The translations under genes and the position numbers were made by a program. The notes beneath the pieces are model-generated. The model worked only from the letters and a program-made list of their open reading frames with translations. It made no database searches and was not told the DNA's origin. DNA of 60,000 nt from Symsagittifera roscoffensis. Lineage: Eukaryota; Xenacoelomorpha; Acoela; Convolutidae. The stretch covers positions 55,939,970 to 55,999,969 of the forward strand of contig NC_087062.1 of NCBI RefSeq assembly GCF_963678635.1, written 5' to 3'. Below, in pieces: positions 1 through 11,872 of this stretch (the stretch's first letter is position 1; each line of letters starts with the position of its first letter).

Positions 1-1740
1 TTTTTAAAATTTTTGCAATTTGAAGTTTTTCTGATGCGAGTAACAAGCAAACAGTAAAACTATACTATAATTTTTTTAAATTTAGCTCAAAATATTTTAA
101 AGAAGTGCATCGCACAGTTTTCTTCATATTTCATGTACACTAGTGGACGAAATGAAACGCAAATTTAGGATTTTACTATTTAAAATGTGTCTATACTCAA
201 GGACAATTTTGGGCAATATTTATCACAAATTTCCACATTCAGAAAAAAAACAGACAAAAATTTGAAAGCAAAATTTGGTGTTTTCTTAGAGGGTAGCTGA
301 GATCCTTTACACGCAATTGATGTAAATTTTTTCTTTAAAAAAATGTTATTGGTGTCAAAAGGGTCCTCAAAATTAGGCGTTTTAAAGATTAAAACTTTAA
401 GCTTGCATTTGTTTTGTCGACTAGTGTCTACTTCAGACAACAATTTTAAGTTTTATTATCTTTTTATCTTATTAACTTCTATTGCATCGGCCATTTCCTT
501 AACTTTTTTGGAACAAAAGCCTTCGTTTGTAGCGTCATTATCATATCCAAGGACAATTTTATTGAAAATGATTTTTAATGAAAATTTGAATGATAAAAAT
601 TAATGAAAAAGTCGAAATCAAATATCATATTTAAGTAAAATGTGAGGGATCAAAAGTTTTTCCAAACGAAAAAAGAATTTAAAAAAACTTATTAAATCCC
701 AAGATTGATTTTGGTTTTGCTGAACTGATTCAAAAGTACTAACTGGTGTAAAATTTTCGAAGAAGCAAAATTATTCAAAACATTTTTTCCATATGAAGAA
801 CATTTTTTTTAAGAAGTAAAAACTCCCTTTGTGGAATTAATCACATAATTTTTCAATAACTCCAAGTTTTAGTTATTATTGGCCTTTTTCCTACGGTATT
901 TTAAACTGTGTCGCACCCGTTAGTAGGTTCCAATTGAGTGAAAGGTCGTAAAACAGACAGAAAATTCAACGCACTTCAGAACAGAAACCAACTTTCAATA
1001 AAATTGATTTGTTTTGATGATACGAGATACAAATTCGTACAAACAGCTCAGAATGCTGAGTAATATACAAGTGCACAAAAAACGAAAAATTACTTATTTA
1101 TTCTCTAATATGACAAATTCCAAAGAACGTTAACATAAACTTCTAACAAAAATTTTTTATCGACTGATTGCAAATGATCTAAGCTACCCGCTACAAAAGT
1201 CTCAATGTTTAATTCAAAGCACTAACCAGTTTATTTTGGGTCTCAAAAAGGCCTAATTTTATCTTTTGTTTTAATTTTTTCGAATAAGCGGGCAGAAATA
1301 AGCGCGGCAGCATCTATGAAACTATAAATTCACTAGTAATTTTTTTCGAATAAGCGGGGAGAAACAACTTTGAACCATTTTTTTTAAGTAGACCGCCTAC
1401 AAATAATTTGAACTACTCTCCTTGAAAGTCTCAGTTTTTAATTTGAAGCAATTACTTGATTATTCCAGATCTGAAAATGCCAGTTTTCACCATTTGTTAT
1501 AAGTTTTTCACACAATGTGAAATAATCGGAAAAAGCAAAATTGAGGAAAGTTGTCACAATGAACAACGCAATTATTTTGTTTGAAATGTTTCACATCTCA
1601 TGATCAATTTTTTTACTCTGCTTATTCAAAAAATGCCTACTCTAATATGATACTTTCATTAATGGAAGCTCCGATGATATGGTCTCGGTCTACGAACAAA
1701 TTTATTTTGCTGAAATTTGAAGTAAACGTTGTCCGGATCA
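1..1740. other. AT-rich stretch without a recognisable gene
   Basis: I see no conserved coding pattern. Short open frames occur on both strands but look like chance frames in AT-rich DNA. The only structure I can support is two relatives of a dispersed repeat near 1170-1500, listed separately. Confidence 0.6.
1170..1500 (+). repeat. two diverged copies of a dispersed ~95-bp repeat
   Basis: The segments at about 1170-1265 and 1382-1500 resemble each other and the inverted pair at 13936-14028 and 14218-14312. The shared pattern runs from GATC through CTACCC, an AAGTNTCAA block, an ACTNACCAN block and GGTCTGAAAATGGCAG. Divergence is high, so these are old copies. Family identity is unknown. Confidence 0.45.
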
Positions 1741-1744
1741 AGTT

Positions 1745-1990
1745 TACATCCTCCCCTCAAAGCCGTTTACCGGAGGATGTTAACTTGGTTCTAAGTTGGT
1801 ATTTTTCAGCCAATCAGAATCGAGCATTTTACATGCAGCGCTTAGCAAATTTAATTTATATTAAGCGCTGGGGGTGGAGGATATTAACTTGGTCTATTGG
1901 GGGGGGGGGGGGTGGTGGAGGGGGGACGGAGGATGCTAATTTGATTTTGTTGTCCAAACTGGACTTTAAAAACAGGCTTTTTAGAAAGTA
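1745..1990 (+). repeat. dispersed repeat with G-run, inverted relative at 12.48 kb
   Basis: The block holding CGAGCATTTTACATGCAGCG, GCTTAGCAA and AACTTGGTCTA matches the reverse complement of about 12480-12570. It contains a long G-rich run at about 1900-1925, which makes the poly-Gly stretch of an apparent open frame here. That frame is not a credible gene. Confidence 0.5.
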
Positions 1991-2926
1991 AAAAACCTGA
2001 AATGGCGCTTAAATTTAACCAATAGTATACTGATAAACTTCACTCACCGAATTTTTGAAGTAGCTGCTGATTTTCATGCAAATATTTAGATACTTTAAAT
2101 GCTATTTAACCAAGTTGACTCGGCAAACTATTGGCTTAAATAAGCTAATTTTGAGCAAAAATCAATTGAAATGATACTTACAGTCTGAAGTTGATTAAAA
2201 TCGATTTGGTTACAAAACGGCTCATTAAAGCTATAATATCTTAGCATGTTTAGCAATTACACCAAAACAATACTGATCAAACTCAAATGACTTTTTCTTG
2301 TGAAACAAAAATGTTTTCACGCCCCTTTAGATAATGTGCAGTTAAAAGCACATGAATAAAAGGGCCCAGTTTTTAGCAGACCAATTAATCCAACTGACGC
2401 TCAACTGATTGACAGGTGCGTTAAATAGTGCCGAAACTGAAAATGATTTTAACAGTGTCAAAAATTGATTGTTTTTGGTAAATCTGCAATTCGTTCTGAA
2501 TTGCTGGCAATTATGTGTGAACACTGTTTTTGTTTTGGGGCAGGGAGGAACGAGAGAAATCTTTGACAATTGCTGAGTTGATTGATTGCTCAGTAAACTT
2601 ATCTCCGAACTGGTGGAATTCTGAATTGTTTAACAAGTGGCATCAACTAAAATGGGCGTTTTCTTGCTATCTTCGCCAATTTACTTGCCTGCCATTGTAA
2701 TTCATTGAGAGTCATTTAATTGCAAAAAATTGATGAGTTCCCTGAAAATCTAGATCTATAGAATTAAATATGGCAATATGAATCGAATGATGCAAAATAA
2801 TAAACTTTTGAAAAAAGCCAAACATCAAACTGACTAGATTTCAAACTAATTCCCAAAAATGAAAAAAAAAATCCACAGAAAGTGAGAATACAAATAAGTG
2901 TAGATTTAGGGGATTGCTTCTCTTGG

Positions 2927-2930
<4 letters not shown>
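1991..2930. other. no recognisable gene or repeat
   Basis: AT-rich sequence with scattered stop codons in all frames. I see nothing I can assign. Confidence 0.5.

Positions 2931-2966
<36 letters not shown>
2931..2966. repeat. (TC)n microsatellite
   Basis: An almost pure TC dinucleotide run of about 36 bases. It produces the apparent Ser-Leu and Arg-Glu repeats in overlapping open frames on the two strands, which I do not call as genes. Confidence 0.95.
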
Positions 2967-2968
<2 letters not shown>

Positions 2969-5180
2969 GCGACACCGCAAAGTAGCAAAGTAGTTCCTTG
3001 GGTAGGGAATTCAGCGGGGATTCGATATTCAGTACTATCTACAATCCCGAAAGAGTTAAGTTGGTGGCAACTAGTCTATATTGTATTATGTTGCTTGTAC
3101 CTTTCTTGTGTACTGCACTTCAGGCTGTCTCGTCTACTCAATACCATCGCAAAAATTTCCAATTGTAATTCAATTCACATGAATACATTTCCAACTACAG
3201 AAGGCTGTGAGTGGCCAGGTTATAATATAATAAACAAATCAAAAGAAAAGGGTCCGCGATATATCAGCACAATTGTCTAATTACAATTTGACTTCCAATT
3301 GACTCCACTAAACGATTCTCTCCGTAGATAGATCTATCTAATCAACACACAATAAATCCACATACACACTCAGTTTGGCCTGCTGAAATTAATAGTGTCT
3401 CTTCGGATCACTATTCCGTTGAGGTACTTTAAATGATCTCGTTAGCTTCAAGAATCAGTTTTCTCACTCTGCTGTGAACCAACTATCTACTGTTTCTGCT
3501 ACAATTGTTCTCTCTAAATAGCTGAGAACCAACTAAAATCTATCTCATTATCAATTGCTCTGTGTGAGAACCAACTACTCTTAATAGTAGCTAACAACTG
3601 TTCTGACTCTTAAAGGCTTTCCTGTACCCTCTTGTTCCTTATCTTTATTTACACTTAGTTTTAGTTAAGTCACGCCATTCTCTATCAGTCCAGGCAACCG
3701 CTTAAATCAGCCGTCCGCACTTATTTTATGACTAGGTTTCAACCCTTGTCAGCTCTGCCACGTGACAAGTTCGGTTTCTTTTACCAATCTGTACACGCTA
3801 ATTAGATACCCGGTTTGTAGTAATTGTCACAATGTGACGAAGCAAACAAATGTCATACGATTCTAATCAACTAATTCCTGGCCTCCGTGACTTCAGCCCT
3901 CGAGTTCAACTCAACCTCCAAACCATGCTATGTTGACTCAGTGACCCTCCCAAGGTCTTTAACTTATTTATCCCGTTTACGTACCGACCTCCCAAGGATG
4001 GGGAGAGGTCTTTTTCATGGGTAGATAATTCATTTCAGAAAGTTCTATCTGAACTATACTCCAAATTTGACCATCTAGCCGTCATAAGAACCTGGTTTGT
4101 CTATTAGGGGTCAAATTCAACCAAAAATTCACCTCCAGGTAGCCAAATTCCCCGTCCGTTCATACTATTCAGGAGTCTTATTTCTCATGCTGCGGTCAGA
4201 TTACTATCAATTTCCTCTGGGACTACTTTTTTTAGTCTACTTGAATCGCTATGATTAAATCAGTTTCCACGCTAAACTAAACCCAATTTTCATCAAGTCC
4301 ACTTTGAATTAACTCTACTACTCCAAGGTTGCAATGCAAAAGCTATATTGCTATCAGCTTCTGCTCTAGTTCCCAATATACGAGTTTCCTCCCAATTTTT
4401 AGCAAGGTGACCCATTCTCCTTTCTAGGGGTTGGGCTGGAAAATACTCCACTATCCGGTGTTAATCTCGGGATTTTCTATGCAAATTTTTTGACCATAAC
4501 GCGCAAAGGTCAACTTAAGGTCACCCAGGGTCACCCGGTTTCAAACTTCCATATTTGGTTTTAGAGCCACATGTGGGACCTAACTACCAAGTTCCGTCCA
4601 TATCCCCATAATGCTTCACAGGTTATCTCAATTCTAAGGAAAAAGGCTGTTAACGCCGGAAGGAGTCACCGGAGGGGTTTCACTCACAAGAGGTCTTTTT
4701 TCGGGGTTTGTACTTTATGTCTATTGGTGCAAGAAAACTAATATGCCACCGTTCATCATTTTACGTAAATTACCTATTTCCGGTCTAAGTGCTAATAGCT
4801 TCCGATCCAACCGCTGGAAATGGTTCAAATTATAACAGAAGATGTATCTTGCCACTACCTATCATCCCTCCAAACTTGAACTCCCTGCGTTCATTGGAGG
4901 CCGAGAAACGACTTCCGGAACTTAGTGATTGGTTTGTTTTCTTAGGGCATAAAACCAGAAGTGGCGTTCATAGGGTTCTGGAATTCCAAACTTAAGCTTT
5001 CCTGAACTAGGCCTGCAAACATTTTAAAAATTGAGCCCAATGCCGGCGCTGGTTTCCGAGTTCCGATAGGGCCATTAACACTTCCGGGGAACGTTATCAA
5101 TTGCCCCCCAAGGGTCTGAGGGGTCTCGTATTTCTTATGCCTGGGTCAAATTACCCTTAAAATCGCTCCTCTGAATTGCA
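2967..5180. other. less AT-rich unassigned block
   Basis: From about 3380 to 5160 the sequence is visibly richer in G and C than its neighbours. It holds three near-repeats of a GAGAACCAACTA-like string at about 3475-3580. No frame gives a recognisable domain. It could be a relic of a mobile element without surviving coding capacity, but I cannot assign it. A G-run sits at about 5199-5209, just beyond. Confidence 0.35.
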
Positions 5181-5681
5181 TAATAATATTCCGTTTGGGG
5201 GGGGGGGGGTTCGTCAATTTTGTCAATTTTTTTTCTGGTATAGGAGTGACGATATCTTTGAAGATGTTGTTAATGACGAATCAATCTTACGCTCAAATTA
5301 CTATAGCATGTATTATAGTAGAATCGCCAATTCTACAATGATAATTTATTTGTTTTCCTAAACATCAGTTCTTTACATTCAATTTATTATTTTTTACCGA
5401 AAAGTAAAGCAAACTAAAGGGGCAAAAAGTTGATATTGTCCCATTAAAAGATTTTTGAAAGCGTTATTTAGGTTTTAAATGACTCTTTTTCAAAAATCGG
5501 GAAATGAAACATGCATGAAAATTATTTTCGAGAAGAAACTAGTCTTTGAGCTAAATATAAATCACATACATAAAGTTACTCAAAAAAGTTAACTTAGAAA
5601 AGCCTGAAATTTTTGAAAAACCTGAGAAAGTCATTTGAAAAGCTCAAAAATTGCTTGAAAACTAATATGAAATACTGCTTC

Positions 5682-6060
5682 AACACAGAGGCGAAGCGGA
5701 GTTTTGCATCAATTGCGATACAACACAAACATTAAAAAAAAAACTAGATCCATCGGAATTTAAACTTTTGTAAGTTTTGGTAGACTTTCAAAGATGCGAA
5801 ACAATTTAAAACCAATTTAGCAACAGAAAAAAACAAAGCCGGCAATCTTTCCACAGGCACATGTTAAACTAAAAAGAAAAACACAATTTTTAAACAGAAA
5901 AATCATTAAAGTTATAGGTCTTCCCAGAAGCTACAATTAACAACACTTGCAATTGTAATTGCAATTGTAGAAAAAAACCTGAAACTTCATTGAACAACAA
6001 TTGCGCTTGCAACTACAATGAAAATTGCTACAAACACAATCAAGTTTCATGATGTGGCTA
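5682..6060 (+). repeat. hairpin-type non-autonomous element copy (partial)
   Basis: It begins with the family signature CACAGAGGCGAAGCGGAG followed by a degenerate right arm and TTGCGATACAACACA. It continues into the family interior seen again at 14.7-15.3 kb and 46 kb (CTTGCAACTACAATGAAAAT, then GTGGCNANTNAGCC). The other-end hairpin (GCTTGC, five-base loop, GCAAGC) is not seen here, so the copy is partial. Confidence 0.5.
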
Positions 6061-6734
6061 TTCAGCCAAAACAACATGAGGAGACTAACAAAACCCCTAC
6101 AATTCAGTTTTTAGGGAAACAATTTGGAAAGGAAATTCTTAAAGAAAAAATTTAAGCAACAAAAATTACCTGAATTTCAACTTATCTCCTTCAACCGATT
6201 TGTTTATTCAAATTACAAGTAATCATTTTTTTTGTTAGGACAACGGAAAACAGTTTCTTTAAACCGGCAAAAAATCAGCCGAAACTTTTCAGACCGAATA
6301 AAACTTCTAATCACAGAAAATGCTAGAAAAAAACAAAAATACACCAGCTATGGTTGGAAAATTTACAAACTACAGGAATTAATCACCGATACTTGAAACT
6401 TCAAAATGAAAACTGCTTACAGTGCAAAAAAAACCGTGGTTTGGCTCCGAAAAAAAAAATCAACTTCATTGATAAAAAAAATGTACGGCGGGGAATCAAA
6501 TTCCAGACTATAGGGTGGAAAAGCAATGGAATTATCGCCAGACTAAGTGGGAAAAGGCCGAGAAGTTGGTAAAATTCGATAATAAGGCAACATTAAATGT
6601 GTAAGAAAAAATGTTTACCGAAAAGCATATAGTTCCTGATTACAGCACACTTGTTTTGTAAATACCGTCGTACAAACCGTCAGTCTCTAGTAAACCTCAT
6701 GGAAACCAGCAAATCGTTTTATATTCAAGCCTTT
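6061..6734. other. no recognisable gene
   Basis: AT-rich. A 72-codon open frame here has no recognisable domain and I treat it as chance. Confidence 0.45.
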
Positions 6735-7640
6735 TGTAAGAACTTGTTCTGCTTGATATTGCAATTAAAATGCTAAGACAACAAATATTTGTCATTTTTT
6801 ATCATTTTTGCTTTTCATGATTTTGCTACATGATTTTTGGCCCTACAAATATTTGTGACCAGCACTGTGTTTAGTTTATATATTTAACCTATTTATACTT
6901 TTTTTGAGGTTTTTTAATGTAAAATGGCGGTAATATTCAGCAAATCATTTTAAAATCATGACTTTGTCATAACTGTTTGTGCTTGATATTGCAATTAAAT
7001 TGCAAAGGTAACACATGATTGTCATTTTTATCAATTTTGCTTTTCATGATTTTGCTACATGATTATCAGCCCTACAATTATTTGTGACCAGCACTGTGTT
7101 TAGTTTATGTATTTAATCTCTTTATAAATTTTTTGAGGTTATTTAATGTAAAATGGCTGTATTATACAGCAAATCTTTTTAAAATCATGACTTTGTCATA
7201 ACTGTTTGTGCTTGATATTGCAATTAAATTTCAAAGGCAACAAATATTTGTCAATTTTATCAATTTTGCTTTTCATGATTTTGCTACATGATTCTCGGCC
7301 CTACGATTGTTTGGAATCAGCACTGTGTTTAGTTTATGTATTTAATCTATTTATACATTTTTTGAGGTTTTTAATGTAAAATGGCTGTAATATTCAGCAA
7401 ATCATTTTAAAATCATGACTTTGTCATAACTGTTTGAGCTTGATATTGTAATTAAATTGCAAAGGCAACAAATGATTGTCACTTTTATCAATTTTGCTTT
7501 TCATGATTTTGCTTTTGATGTATGATTATCGGCCCTATAATTAGTTTGTGAACAGAACTGTGTTTAGTTCATGTATTTATTCTGCTTCAATTTTTTTTGA
7601 GTTTTTTTGTAAAATGGCTATAATATTCATTAAAGGTCTT
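6735..7640 (+). repeat. ~229-bp tandem repeat, about four copies
   Basis: The anchor string GCTTGATATTG recurs at about 6751, 6981, 7210 and 7438, a period of 228-230 bp. Units share CTTTTCATGATTTTGCTACAT and CAGCACTGTGTTTAGTTTAT, and differ by substitutions and small indels. This is a moderately old tandem array with no open frame across units. Confidence 0.85.
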
Positions 7641-7867
7641 CATTTGATTACGCTGGCAGATTCTGTTGCAGTTTAGAGCATCAAATGTCATTTTCTTGGA
7701 AAAAAGACGGAACAATTATCAAGTATGTAAAAGCAATTAGCTTATTTACTTTTTAAATTACATAAGATGTAAACAATTATTGGCAAAAATTATGCAAGTG
7801 TCTTGTTAAGCAAGAAAAAAAACAACCACTGCAACATCGACAACTGAGCGGACATTTTATCTCAAGC

Positions 7868-8066
7868 AAGGCTCGTATTTGGATCAGAGCTCGTGTTTGG
7901 AGCTGAGCTCGTGAGTTTGGAGCAGAGCACGCGTTCGGAGTACAGCTTATTTGTGGATTGGTGCTCGTGTTGGATGCAGAGCCGGTGCTTGGAGCTCGTG
8001 TGTGTTTGGTACAGAGCCGGTGCTTGGAACTCGTGTTTGGAGAGGAGCTCGTTTCTGGAGCAGAGT
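7868..8066 (+). repeat. degenerate ~20-bp GCTCGTGTTTGGAGC minisatellite
   Basis: Variants of GCTCGTGTTTGGAGCAGA recur about nine times and end just upstream of the LINE coding remnant, whose first likely ATG is at 8119. The frame running into that remnant translates the array as Trp/Cys/Ser/Arg-rich sequence, so I place the protein start after it. It may belong to the 5' region of the LINE or be an independent expansion. Confidence 0.65.
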
Positions 8067-8118
8067 GGCCCGTGCTAGGGAAGAGTTCGAGTTTGGTTTG
8101 AGGAACGCTCGTGATATC

Positions 8119-11100
8119 ATGAGGCGGACTCAGGGAATTATCAAACCGCCTAGTTATCTGGGGTATAATTCTGATTCGCAGCTCAGTGTTTCCAATACCG
8201 TCGGGTTTGAAGTGGAAGACTTGTTGATATCACAAGATAACAATGACCGCGTTAATGTTACACCGACAAGCAATGGCCGCACAGGAATAACTCAAGCCAT
8301 GCAAGACCTGCAAATAGAAGATGTGCTACCAGAATTTGATCCGAATCTTGAAAGCCATGACGAAGACATAATGGTCGAAGCATTCGGTGCGTCACTTGAC
8401 AAATCAACTTGTCTTGATCATTCGATTTGGACTGAAAGATGGGTGAAAAGTATACGGTTGCCAAAAAGACTATATATTTTGCCTAATGGTAACATTGGTA
8501 GGAAGTACGTGGACCTCTTGACACATGAACTGAAGCTTCTTTCTACCACTGCTGATTCCACTTCAGAAAGAGTTCTGGTGATGAGTCGTGTTTTGTTACA
8601 AAGAGATCCAATGATCAAAGCATCAAAAGACATTCGAACACTTATTGGACGGCGCATTGAAGACTGGAAGGAAAACAAATTCGACAAGTTGTTGGCGGAA
8701 GCAGTGAGATGTGGCCAAAAGAAACAAATAAATCAAGATAATTTGGACGAGAAACATGTCTCGAAAGTGTTTGCTTCAATAATGGTGAAAGGCAAAGTGA
8801 GAAGTGCTATGCGGTGGCTCTCGGAGTGAACAAGCGGGGGTGTGCTTGATCCGATGCAAGAGGTGAAGAACGGTGTGACCGTTTTAGAGACTTTGAAGTC
8901 AAAGTATCCAGCGCCACACAAGTCACATCTCTCTTCGCGATTGCAAGTGCCAGTTTTACCCGACTTTGAAGATGTTATAATCAGTTCTGCTTCCATCGAA
9001 AAGACGACACGTTCTTTGGAGGGCAGTTCGGGAGCTTCGGGAACAGATTCTGAGCATTGGCAGACGGTTTTATTACGTCATGGGGCTCACAGTTCACACT
9101 TGAGAGACGAAGTTGCAACTCTCGCCACAAAAATGTGCAATCAAATCTTACCATGGTCGAAAGTGCGAGCACTGGTTTCTGGAACATTGATTGCGCTTGA
9201 TAAATGTCCTGGCGTGCGACCTATTGGCATAGGCGAATGTCTAAGGAGAATAATTTGCAAAAGTGTGGCTGAGTTCACAAAAATTGACCTTGAATAAACA
9301 TGTTCGACTGATCAATTACCTTGTGGGCTGAAAGCTGGCGTTTAAGGTGCAATTCATGCGCTCTCTGATGTTTTTGATGACAACAAGGAAGATGGTTGTG
9401 GCATGCTGTTGATGGATGCTTCAAATGCTTTCAACTCGCTCAATCGTGAAACTGCGTTGTGGAATGCTCGAATATTGTGGCCTAGATGTTCTAGATTTCT
9501 CTTCAATACTTACAGAGTCTTCGCGTCGCTTTTCGTTGCTGGCGCCGATGAAGTGATATACAGTAGGGAAGGAACCACACAGGGAGACCCACTGGCAATG
9601 TTCTTCTATGGGGTTTCACTTCTTCCCCTGATTCGGTAAATAAAAGGATCCGAAAATGTGTTACAAAGTTGGTATGCTGATGATTCTGCGGCCATAGCAA
9701 AACTCAAGAAGTTGGAGATATGGCTCAAAAACTTGATTGAGGAAGGTCCCGCCTTCGGTTACTTTCCAGAGCCTTCCAGAATTTTCTGGTTGTCGATAAA
9801 CAATATGCTGAGGAAGTGCATCACATATTTGACAAGTACTCGATTACTATACTGGAAGGGAAAAGGTTTTTAGGCGGTTTCATTGGAGACGGAAATGAGA
9901 AGAACATCTACCTGAAAAAGAAAGAACTTGAATGGATAGACAAAATTGAGAAACTTTCTTTTGTGGCAAAAACAGAACCACAATGTGCTTTATCAGGACT
10001 GACTAAGTCCCAACAAGCGGAATGGAATTTTTCCCATCATGTTTTGGGTGGTTCTAGTCAGCTTTTTTAACCGCTAGAGAACCTTCTGATGGAGAAATTC
10101 TTACCTGTGATACTTGGAACTTCGTCGATTTCAACAATGGAGAGACGTCTCTTTTGTTTGCCAGCAAAAAGGGGTGGTCTTGGAGTGTCTAACCCAACCA
10201 GTTTCGCTGATGAGTCTTACAACACGTCACGGGAAGCAGTTACGGTTCTTTATGATGCTATTGTTGATCAGCACAGTTTTTCCCGTGAAGACCACAGAAA
10301 GCAAAAGTCTCGATCGCGGAAAAAACATCATCGAATAATGGAAGAAAAACATGGAGAGTTGTTGGGGGAGTTATTGAATGAGCTACCAGTAGACCAAGTT
10401 CGCGCAGTAAAAAGAATCAATGAAGGAAGCTTGTCTGCCTGGCTGACAGCGTTACCAATTGCTGCATAAAACGTTGATTTTTCAGAAGTGGAGTTTCGGG
10501 ATACATTGAGTGTCCGGTATAACAAAAATTTGATCGCTTCGCCAACTTTTTGTGATGGTTGCCAGTCACCATTCACCCTACGGCATGCGTTAGCGTGCAA
10601 AAAGATGGTCTCTTAACTTTACGGCACAATGAGGTTAGGGATGCTGTAGGCGACTTAGCTTCTTTAGTGTGGAAGGATGTACAGAGAGTGAGAGAGAGAG
10701 ACTGTTATTAGAGAATACAACCCGCAAGATGAGACACCCGCATCAATTGCAGATTTGTTTTGTCGTGGAGTTTATGTTAGACAGGGAGAAGCATCTTTTG
10801 ATAATCGTGTCTCTGACACCGACACCATTTCTTATCAGAACAGAAGCCCCATGCTTGTTTTGCCTTCAGCAGAGGTTGAGAAAAAGACCAAATATTCAGA
10901 CGCGTGTCAGAAAAGACATATGTCTTTCACTTCTCTTGTCGTGTCTGTTGATGGGATGCTTGCTCCAGAATTTGCAAGTTTCCTTCGGAGAATAGGAGAA
11001 GCATTATCTACCAAGTGGGAGAAACCCTATAGTAAAACTATGAGCTGGGTGAAGTGCCGGCTGTCTTTTGCCGTGCTCCGTGCTTCCAGTGTGTGCTTCC

Positions 11101-11219
11101 GAGATACAAGGACCAAGTGGAGGAGTCTTGGCTCAGACCATGATTTCTTACCCTGGAGAAATACTTACGGACGTTCTGCAATGAAGAAAAATTGGCTAGC
11201 TATGTGCAGACTCTGCTAG
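8119..11219 (+). pseudogene. degenerate LINE reverse transcriptase (RLE-like C-terminus)
   Basis: A reading frame broken into pieces. RT motifs are recognisable: LLMDASNAFNSLNR near 9403-9445 (motif A, catalytic Asp), GTTQGDPLAM near 9570-9600 (motif B) and YADD near 9673 (motif C). Downstream is a CX2CX7HX3C zinc knuckle (near 10550-10600) followed by RHNEVRD, an order typical of LINEs with a restriction-like endonuclease. No APE endonuclease lies upstream. In-frame stops occur at 8827, 9295, 9343, 9637, 10068 and 10467. Frame changes occur near 9780, 10610 and 10690. The catalytic motifs survive but the frame does not, so this is a dead copy. I infer the clade only from domain order; the exact LINE family is not recognised. 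Confidence 0.8.
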
Positions 11220-11483
11220 TAATGTAAAACGTGGACCTAAACGAAACAAAATGTTGAAAAAATGAACCAAATAGATAATTGACTCAGAACTAACCAATCA
11301 AAATCCATGACTAAAACTTACAGTAATTTATAGTTTCAGCCATTGAAAAAGAAAAAAACTTTAAAATTTGGCGCAATTTGACTAAAAAATACGCGTTTAA
11401 AGTAAAATTCAAGACAAGTTTTTTGGAATGAAAAGTCAGGAAGTGTAAATGCTCATTTTAAAATTCAAGGTAGAATAGTTGAC
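11220..11483. other. LINE 3' flank, nothing recognised
   Basis: AT-rich sequence after the last RT-derived codons. I see no poly(A) tail or target duplication that would fix the element end. Confidence 0.4.
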
Positions 11484-11872
11484 AGTAGCGGATCTAGGGG
11501 TGGGGGGGGATCGGTTCACTTTGTACGATTTTGAGATATCCACTTTTGGATGACTGACTTTACATTTTTTTTGTAAAGGCGCCTTTGGCGCCAATATATA
11601 CTATCTTTGAGGGTGCAGCGCGCGCCGAAAAAACGCAATTTTTTTTGTCAAAAGTTTCTAAAAAGTCCATAAAATGCCTTTTTTGGCATGTTTTTTGAAA
11701 AAGTTGCCTGCGGTGCAGAAAATTTGGTCAATATAGGGTCTTTAGAATGATTTGGGAGAGCTCAGAAAATCAATTTAGTCGACCTAAAAAAAGGTCGAGA
11801 AAAACTTCAATTTTTTTTGAAAATCCGCCCCCCCCCCTCGAGTAATTCCTAGATGCGCGCCTGCTAGTTGAC
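11484..11872 (+). mobile_element. MITE-like element with G-rich inverted ends
   Basis: The left end carries GGATCTAGGGGTGGGGGGG. The right end, read on the other strand, carries GCATCTAGGAATTACTCGAG followed by a G-run, so the ends are imperfect inverted repeats. The interior block GATTTGGGAGAGC...CAATTTAGTCGACCTAAAAA is shared in reverse orientation with 44935-45005 in the first intron of the m-AAA protease gene. There is no coding capacity, which fits a non-autonomous DNA transposon; the superfamily is unknown. Confidence 0.55.

Noticed and set aside
1581-1991. 136-codon frame with a poly-Gly stretch
   Set aside because: The Gly run is a G-run in a dispersed repeat that has an inverted relative at 12.48 kb; no conserved domain.
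2764-3280. Frames with Arg-Glu or Ser-Leu repeats
   Set aside because: Produced by the (TC)n microsatellite on either strand.
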